Virus record (IMG/VR): IMGVR_UViG_3300039448_000012
Span: 1 to 26,222 of that record
Direction: 5' to 3' (one strand)
Length of the DNA: 26,222 nucleotides
DNA from: a virus
Part shown: positions 22,777-26,222 of the stretch, in pieces
Numbering within the stretch: the first letter of the stretch is position 1
How the letters are laid out: the number at the start of each line of letters is the position of its first letter
Notes under the pieces: model-generated
Database searches by the model: none
Seen by the model: only the letters and a program-made list of their open reading frames with translations
What the model was told of the DNA's origin: nothing
Translations under genes and position numbers: made by a program

Positions 22777-22806
22777 TATATAGGGATTATTATCCCCACA
22801 AAGCAA
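22777..22806 (-). promoter_or_regulatory. Predicted leftward early promoter (PR-like)
   Basis: On the minus strand TTGCTT (22806-22801), an 18-nt spacer and TATATA (22782-22777) form a sigma70-type promoter for the Cro-like gene. Operator 1 fills the spacer exactly, so bound repressor would block polymerase. The +1 would be at about 22770, at the ATG. Confidence 0.65.
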
Positions 22807-22854
22807 GGGACAATCGTCTCCTATCCCCGGCAGCCAACAGGGAATATTGTCACC
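22782..22854. promoter_or_regulatory. Three repressor operators between Cro-like and repressor genes
   Basis: Three 16-bp sites share the pattern RGGGA-N6-TCNCC: 22782-22797 (AGGGA-TTATTA-TCCCC), 22806-22821 (AGGGA-CAATCG-TCTCC) and 22839-22854 (AGGGA-ATATTG-TCACC). The spacers are A/T-rich. Start-to-start distances are 24 and 33 bp. Site 1 is within the leftward promoter. Site 3 is within the probable -10 region of the repressor promoter, as in lambda OR3. Confidence 0.8.
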
Positions 22855-22856
22855 CC

Positions 22857-23492
22857 ATGCCTTTGACATTCAGAGAAGCGCTCAACGGAGCAATGGCCGC
22901 ATCAGGACTCTCGATGCGAAAACTAGCTGAAAAGGCTGGCGTTTCTTACGAGCAGCTGAAGAAAATCAATCAGGGAAAGACGCAAAGCACCAATGCAGAA
23001 GATGCTCTAAGACTTGCCGCCGCTACTGGCGTTTCACTTGAAAGATTCATGGCAGGCGACTTCCAAGTAACCTCAACCATTGCAATCGCTGGCAAAGTCG
23101 GTGCCGGTGCCCAGGTTCCCCTGTTTGACGCCTATGAAAAAGGCGACGGCCCCCAGGTCGAATGCCCGCCGGGCCTCTCTCCGCACGGCATTGTCGCGGT
23201 CGAGGTCGAGGGGGATAGCATGGAGCCGGTCTATTCTGCCGGGGATCTGCTGTTCTACACCCGCAACGGACACGACGCCGTGCCATCGGATGACATTGGT
23301 CACCGCTGCGTTTGTGAAGACGAAGACGGCATGGGCTGGGTCAAACAGATCAAACCCGGCGACGAACCTGGGCTTTTTCACCTCATCTCCCTAAACCCCG
23401 GCGCCAGCAACATCTGGAATGTAAAACTAAAGTGGGCAGCGCGTGTGCAGCTCCATTGGCCCGCCGAACTAGCGAAAAAGCATGATTCTTGA
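22857..23492 (+). CDS. CI-like repressor with S24/LexA peptidase domain
   Basis: The 211-residue protein keeps the prophage silent. Residues about 4-65 are an XRE helix-turn-helix (FREALNGAMAASGLSMRKLAEKAGVSYEQLKKINQGKTQ). A likely self-cleavage Ala78-Gly79 in IAIAGKVGAG follows. The peptidase domain has VEVEGDSMEP (Ser121) and GWVKQIKP (Lys163), the catalytic dyad. This predicts RecA-stimulated cleavage and SOS induction. An upstream in-frame ATG would place the start inside the operators, so the ATG at 22857 is used. No ribosome binding site precedes it; a leaderless message like lambda PRM is likely. Confidence 0.93.
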   Translation: MPLTFREALNGAMAASGLSMRKLAEKAGVSYEQLKKINQGKTQSTNAEDALRLAAATGVSLERFMAGDFQVTSTIAIAGKVGAGAQVPLFDAYEKGDGPQVECPPGLSPHGIVAVEVEGDSMEPVYSAGDLLFYTRNGHDAVPSDDIGHRCVCEDEDGMGWVKQIKPGDEPGLFHLISLNPGASNIWNVKLKWAARVQLHWPAELAKKHDS

Positions 23493-23555
23493 TGCCGTCC
23501 GGCAACGCGCGGCAACGCCCAATTATTCACCCCAATAGACACGAGTAGCCAGGAA

Positions 23556-23852
23556 ATGAACACTGACGACATCAACGCCGAAAGTTTCACCAAGGCAATA
23601 TATGAAGAATTTTCTACGTCGAAACGGCCCCTTACGGTGGGCGACGCGGCAGAGATCTTGGGGCTAATGGCAGCGCAGCATGAGGCGAACCTTGCGCTAT
23701 TCCAGCTCATCATGCGTGCATCACCAGACGCAGCATTTACGACAGAGATGACGCAAGCCAAAGACGCCCTCATGTTCACCGGGAAAACTTTTCATCGTGC
23801 GGTGACACACCTTGTCAAACTAGAAAACTCGCCGGAGGCGAGCGATGAGTAA
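23556..23852 (+). CDS. Small soluble protein, first gene after the repressor (rex position)
   Basis: The 98-residue acidic protein appears all-helical (DINAESFTKAIYEEF, LTVGDAAEILGLMAAQHEANLALFQLIMRAS, EMTQAKDALMFTG) and has no recognised domain. It begins 63 nt after the repressor gene, on the same strand and without a visible terminator between. It overlaps the next gene by 8 nt. It should therefore be made in the lysogen together with the repressor. A weak AGGA lies directly before the ATG. Its coupling to two membrane-protein genes suggests a cytoplasmic partner of a membrane complex, by analogy only with RexA. Confidence 0.75.
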   Translation: MNTDDINAESFTKAIYEEFSTSKRPLTVGDAAEILGLMAAQHEANLALFQLIMRASPDAAFTTEMTQAKDALMFTGKTFHRAVTHLVKLENSPEASDE

Positions 23853-24153
23853 GGGTGACAACACGATCATAGATATAACCGACAGGTTCACCAAAAGAAC
23901 GGATGAGACCTTGAAAGGCGGCAGCGGAGGTGGCACATTTGGCCCTATGGAAGCACGTGTATCACGAATTGAAGACAAGATGGACCGCGTGGAGGATCGA
24001 CTGACCACCATCGAGGTAACGCTCGCGCGCATTGATGCCAAGCTTGACAGCAAGGTAGACTACAAGTGGCTGACCATTTACGTTCTTGGCATCGCTGCCG
24101 TCATCATGCGCAGCGAGATTGCTTCTCTATTTACATCTGGAGCCGCACCTTGA
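23845..24153 (+). CDS. Tail-anchored coiled-coil membrane protein (rex position)
   Basis: The 102-residue protein has a Gly-rich segment (LKGGSGGGTFG) at about residues 23-33. A coiled coil with heptads follows (MEARVSRIEDKMDRVEDRLTTIEVTLARIDAKLDSK, about 35-70), and then one C-terminal transmembrane helix (WLTIYVLGIAAVIMR, about 75-90). The N-terminus should face the cytoplasm. It overlaps the upstream gene by 8 nt and the downstream gene by 4 nt. Pattern and context suggest a membrane complex made in the lysogen, possibly for superinfection exclusion. I do not recognise a named family. Confidence 0.78.
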   Translation: MSKGDNTIIDITDRFTKRTDETLKGGSGGGTFGPMEARVSRIEDKMDRVEDRLTTIEVTLARIDAKLDSKVDYKWLTIYVLGIAAVIMRSEIASLFTSGAAP

Positions 24154-24314
24154 TCCACGCAGATCGCCTCGATGGGATTGACCGGCGCCTAGATCTCATC
24201 GAGGACAAGATCCCTTCGAAGTGGGACATGGCGCAAGTGATTTTCTTTGTAGTTGGCGCCCTGATGGCAGCGGCAATATTTGGGCCTCGGGTAGTTGCAT
24301 TGATTGGGCCGTAG
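24150..24314 (+). CDS. 54-residue membrane protein partner, TTG start (rex position)
   Basis: A TTG at 24150 overlaps the preceding stop (TTGA) and has GGAG 7 nt upstream, so I use it rather than a longer frame buried in the previous gene. The product has a short charged helix, ADRLDGIDRRLDLIEDKI, similar to the end of the previous protein's coiled coil, and one transmembrane helix (AQVIFFVVGALMAAAIFGPRV, about 29-49). The similar heptad plus C-terminal helix suggests the two proteins are paralogous or pair with each other. A strong terminator follows at 24441. Confidence 0.72.
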   Translation: MIHADRLDGIDRRLDLIEDKIPSKWDMAQVIFFVVGALMAAAIFGPRVVALIGP

Positions 24315-24440
24315 TCCGCCGATGCCTTGCCCAGACAAACCTATAGCGTCTTGAAAAGCGGCGGCGGCACGTGTGCTGTGAACTCCGTTTCCACCTCCGC
24401 GCATTAGACTGCCTTTCAGGGGCCGCCCCTCCCCCAACAA

Positions 24441-24466
24441 CCCCGCTTCATGCGGGGTTTTTCTTT
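24441..24466 (+). terminator. Rho-independent terminator of the repressor operon
   Basis: CCCCGC, a 5-nt TTCAT loop, GCGGGG and TTTTTCTTT. It lies 126 nt after the last rightward gene and closes the repressor-cassette transcript. The flanking 24315-24440 and 24467-24528 hold no convincing gene. Confidence 0.9.
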
Positions 24467-24528
24467 GTGCGCCTGCGCCGAGCGGCTACAGCAGCATTAC
24501 CACCCGACCAGCGCAGGCGCATCAGGGA

Positions 24529-24912
24529 CTAGCAGGCCCCAGCTTGCTGCGCGCCATAGGTGGCTTGGCTCTTGGTATATTGCTCTCCGGCAGAGGATGA
24601 CAGCTGGTCGATCAGCCCTTTGCACGAGAATCCCATCATCTCCAAGTATTGCCTAGCTGAAAGAACCGCTTGGGCATTCCAATCTACATTCAGGCTATCC
24701 ACCGCAACTGTAGCATCAGCGATATCATACCCTTCTCCGGCAGAGGACGAGAGCTGAAAAATAAGTCCCTTCCGTGAAAAGGCCGTGAAGTTCAGATAGG
24801 CCTCTGCAGATCTGACAGCATTTCGCTGCGGGCCAGTCAGGCTTTGTGCAGATGCGATAGGTGCGCTCAAAATCGCGCAGGCCAAGACGGCTACAGTCGT
24901 GAAATTCTTCAT
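24529..24912 (-). CDS. Ltp-type secreted protein, probable superinfection exclusion factor
   Basis: This 127-residue protein starts with a signal peptide (VAVLACAILSAPIASA, cleavage near residue 22). Two copies of a ~45-residue Ltp repeat follow: AVRSAEAYLNFTAFSRKGLIFQLSSSAGEGY and AVLSARQYLEMMGFSCKGLIDQLSSSAGEQY. The first Ltp protein, from phage TP-J34, blocks DNA injection of other phages at the cell surface. Related repeat proteins occur widely in prophages. It lies on the opposite strand between the repressor operon terminator and the second early promoter. The early Cys12 might be a lipid anchor, but the site is unusually near the N-terminus. Both repeats show clear DNA-level similarity. 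Confidence 0.85.
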   Translation of the reverse strand: MKNFTTVAVLACAILSAPIASAQSLTGPQRNAVRSAEAYLNFTAFSRKGLIFQLSSSAGEGYDIADATVAVDSLNVDWNAQAVLSARQYLEMMGFSCKGLIDQLSSSAGEQYTKSQATYGAQQAGAC

Positions 24913-25109
24913 ATTCTCAATTTTCTCTCATCTAGGGTTTTAAAATTGCGCTTCCTGTGAGGAAATTCGCCCATTGGCGCATGTGGATCAAGTGTTTTGA
25001 CGCCGTGGCGCACAACTATTGCCAGAAATCATGCATCCACTACGTTGGTCGCGCCACCTATTTTTTTACTGCGATATCTCCGACTGACCTCTGCACTCAA
25101 GTCAACAAT

Positions 25110-25162
25110 GGGGACTATTTTCCCCTAAATATGTTGACAGGGATTTTTGTCCCCTGTATGAC
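25110..25162 (+). promoter_or_regulatory. Rightward early promoter (PL-like) with two repressor operators
   Basis: TTGACA (25134-25139), 17-nt spacer and TATGAC (25157-25162) form a promoter 28 nt upstream of the gene at 25190. Two copies of the operator pattern from 22782-22854 are present: 25110-25125 (GGGGA-CTATTT-TCCCC) and 25139-25154 (AGGGA-TTTTTG-TCCCC). The second fills the spacer. The rest of the 277-bp gap 24913-25189 shows only a TTCCT-GTG-AGGAA dyad at 24952-24964. Confidence 0.8.
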
Positions 25163-25189
25163 TATCCTCATCAACCGATGGAGGATTGA

Positions 25190-25459
25190 ATGAACGACAT
25201 TACCAAAACCGCCCGCCAGATCGTCAGCGCGCCCCAGGATCACCTGCACGATACCAGCCTGTTTTCCGCAGCCTGGGCCACCATGAAGGCCGCTCGTGGC
25301 CAGGGCTTTGACCCGCAGCGCCTGCATCCCCAGCACCTGATTGGCCGCCCTACGCCAGCACCCGAGCCGATTGGCCAGACCCTGAACCGGGTTGGTGAAA
25401 CTGTGCGCAGCTATGCCGCCAAACAAGGCTACAAGCTCCCACGCCACCATGCAGCGTGA
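25190..25459 (+). CDS. First gene of the rightward early operon, unknown
   Basis: The 89-residue protein is preceded by GGAGG with 6-nt spacing. It contains HDTSLFSAAWATMKAARGQGFD, then a proline-rich middle (GRPTPAPEP) and a C-terminal helix (TLNRVGETVRSYAAKQGYKLP). It has no recognised domain. It is controlled by the repressor-covered promoter at 25134-25162, so it should be expressed on induction, in the position of lambda N. I see no arginine-rich RNA-binding motif, so an N-type antiterminator is not supported by sequence. Confidence 0.78.
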   Translation: MNDITKTARQIVSAPQDHLHDTSLFSAAWATMKAARGQGFDPQRLHPQHLIGRPTPAPEPIGQTLNRVGETVRSYAAKQGYKLPRHHAA

Positions 25460-25480
25460 TCGAAACCCGCAGGCCAGCCA

Positions 25481-25624
25481 GCGGGCACCCCCGCCCGCCA
25501 TATAGTCCCTAGGTCAGCGTCAGGAGGACGACGCCGGTCAACCTTTCGGAATTCCGCGCCCTCATCCCGACTGCGCGGAGTAGCGCGGGCGGTTCAGTCC
25601 TCCTCCAAAGTTCACCGCCCGCGC
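25481..25624 (+). ncRNA. Structured RNA region with complementary hairpin loops
   Basis: This 186-bp gap (25460-25645) carries several perfect stems. They are GCGGGC/GCCCGC (25481-25498), GCGTC/GACGC (25517-25534, loop AGGAGGAC), CCGCGC/GCGCGG (25554-25578) and GCGCGGGCGGT/ACCGCCCGCGC (25583-25624). The 20-nt loop of the last stem contains GTCCTCCT (25597-25604), fully complementary to the 8-nt loop AGGAGGAC (25522-25529). No start codon follows the AGGAGG at normal distance, so it is not an ordinary ribosome binding site. No T-run makes it a terminator. The RNA nature is inferred. Confidence 0.5.
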
Positions 25625-25645
25625 GCCAAACCCCAAGGTCACATT

Positions 25646-25975
25646 ATGTCAGCACAAACACTGGCCATCGCTGCTGCAGAACTTGCAGCCACCCAAGGCC
25701 TTTATAAAATTCTGAAATTTCAGGATCTCGGCGGCACTCTGACCCCGCCCAGCGATGATCCATCCGATTGGTGGGAACCGGAAAACCTCACCCACCGCGC
25801 CGAACTGCACGGCATCATGGCGAGCGCCGACAACTTCTTTGACGCCATCACCGCCTGGACCAAAGCCGCCCATCAGGCCAGCGCCCGCAATCGCCGCGCC
25901 ACAGATGGTCGCCCAGATTGCCCCTACAACGGCCAGGGTCTCGCCCCCGGCGCAACCCCCAACCCAGCAGCGTGA
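25646..25975 (+). CDS. Unknown early-operon protein
   Basis: The 109-residue protein begins at an ATG preceded by AAGG with 7-nt spacing. It has a helical N-terminus (SAQTLAIAAAELAATQGLYKIL), an acidic aromatic stretch (SDDPSDWWEPE), a second helical part (RAELHGIMASADNFFDAITAWTKAAHQAS), and a Pro/Gly-rich tail. No family was recognised. It follows the structured RNA region and precedes a 12-codon frame, and belongs to the same rightward operon by orientation. Confidence 0.68.
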   Translation: MSAQTLAIAAAELAATQGLYKILKFQDLGGTLTPPSDDPSDWWEPENLTHRAELHGIMASADNFFDAITAWTKAAHQASARNRRATDGRPDCPYNGQGLAPGATPNPAA

Positions 25976-26050
25976 GCGCTGCACAGGGGCGCGGCAAGCC
26001 CACCACTCACGAACAACAGTCGCGCCCCATCCAGACAACAGGAGGCACCC

Positions 26051-26089
26051 ATGCAGCAGATCACCCAGGACAAGGCCCCCAAGCGTTAA
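26051..26089 (+). CDS. 12-residue leader-like microprotein
   Basis: A perfect AGGAGG with 6-nt spacing precedes ATG and a 12-codon frame (MQQITQDKAPKR) ending in TAA. The next start is 27 nt downstream and has its own ribosome binding site. A leader peptide or tiny functional protein is possible. The strong initiation signal is the only evidence. Confidence 0.4.
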   Translation: MQQITQDKAPKR

Positions 26090-26116
26090 CCCCGCAACCG
26101 AAAAATGGAGATACTC

Positions 26117-26222
26117 ATGAGCGCCCCCCAACCAAATTGGAACCAACTGACACCAGAGCAGCGTGAGAAGTTGTGCAAAGCAGCGGAAGCCTACTGTGAG
26201 CCAGGAGGCCCAGAACCGGAGG
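26117..26222 (+). CDS. Unknown protein, 3' end outside window
   Basis: An ATG at 26117 follows GGAG with 6-nt spacing and remains open to the window end. The visible 35 residues (MSAPQPNWNQLTPEQREKL followed by CKAAEAYCEPGG) suggest a small helical protein. Too little is present to name it. It continues the rightward early operon. Confidence 0.62.
   Translation, partial: MSAPQPNWNQLTPEQREKLCKAAEAYCEPGGPEPE

Larger units (their letters stand above)
1..26222. mobile_element. Partial temperate prophage, lambda-type head genes with P2-type baseplate genes
   Basis: The whole window reads as one prophage. It has terminase, portal, capsid, connector, baseplate and fibre genes, a lysis cassette, a replication module, and a repressor/Cro-like immunity region. 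The head genes are in lambda order and the baseplate genes in P2 order, which implies a contractile-tail virion. Neither end shows an integrase or attachment site, and genes are cut at base 1 and base 26222, so the borders lie outside. Three islands point against their neighbours or carry their own signals (16141-17083, 21607-22230, 24529-24912) and look like later acquisitions. Confidence 0.93.

Noticed and set aside
22770-22856. N-terminal extension of the repressor from an upstream ATG
   Set aside because: It would be encoded by the operators, and the helix-turn-helix domain begins normally at the ATG at 22857.
24957-25193. 78-codon frame with GTG start across the PL-like region
   Set aside because: It has no ribosome binding site, unnatural composition, and covers the promoter and operators of the next gene.
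1-26222. Linear plasmid prophage (telomere phage) as in VP882 or PhiHAP-1
   Set aside because: The head and baseplate order is similar, but no protelomerase, partition gene or telomere palindrome is visible in this window.
1-26222. Transposable Mu-like phage
   Set aside because: Only the Mor-like regulator points to Mu. No transposase A/B, Gam or Mu-type portal is present, and the terminase is of the lambda cos type.

Overview
The window is most of an integrated temperate tailed phage (prophage). The organism is probably an alphaproteobacterium of the Rhodobacteraceae/Roseobacter type. That placement is an inference from the high-GC, alpha-type gene content: a GapR (DUF2312) domain, a DUF1064 nuclease, a spanin2-type lysis lipoprotein and a small alphaproteobacterial-phage Cro-like regulator. 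No integrase, attachment site, tRNA, rRNA, IS element or CRISPR array is visible. Both ends of the window cut through genes, so the element continues on both sides.

Layout from left to right. Bases 1-14420 are a tightly packed leftward late operon. Read in its own direction it follows the lambda head order (Nu1-like small terminase, gpA-like large terminase, gpW-like connector, lambda-type portal, fused HK97-type protease/capsid, FI-like, FII-like, Z-like, terminator-like). It then follows the P2 baseplate order (V, PAAR, W, J, I, fibre), so a contractile-tail phage is expected, with sheath, tube and tape-measure genes beyond the left edge. Bases 14593-16055 are a lysis cassette: a membrane-anchored coiled coil, a holin-like/SAR-endolysin fusion and a unimolecular spanin. 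Bases 16141-17083 are a rightward 'moron' with its own promoter and terminator, encoding a GNAT-like protein and a small acidic protein. Bases 17107-21131 are a leftward early/replication operon: DNA methyltransferase-like protein, replication protein, two small proteins, SSB, an FtsK-gamma/GapR fusion, a DUF1064 nuclease and a Mor-like activator. A SWIM-BRCT gene (21607-22230) is inserted in the opposite orientation.

Bases 22239-25162 form a lambda-like immunity region. A cleavable S24/LexA-type repressor faces a Cro-like gene across three 16-bp operators with consensus RGGGA-N6-TCNCC. Two further copies of the same operator lie 2.3 kb away at 25110-25154, one of them exactly inside the spacer of a TTGACA promoter that fires rightward. 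The region therefore has the logic of OR and OL. Between them, in the position of lambda rexAB, is a three-gene cassette that ends at a terminator. It encodes one soluble protein and two tail-anchored membrane proteins. An Ltp-type superinfection-exclusion protein follows on the other strand.

The rightward early operon begins at 25190 with unrecognised small genes. Between its first two genes is a strongly structured stretch in which two hairpin loops are complementary over 8 nt (AGGAGGAC / GTCCTCCT), a predicted kissing-loop RNA. The candidates for undescribed biology are the FtsK-gamma/GapR fusion, the rex-position membrane cassette, the kissing-loop RNA, the SWIM-BRCT protein and the GNAT-like moron.
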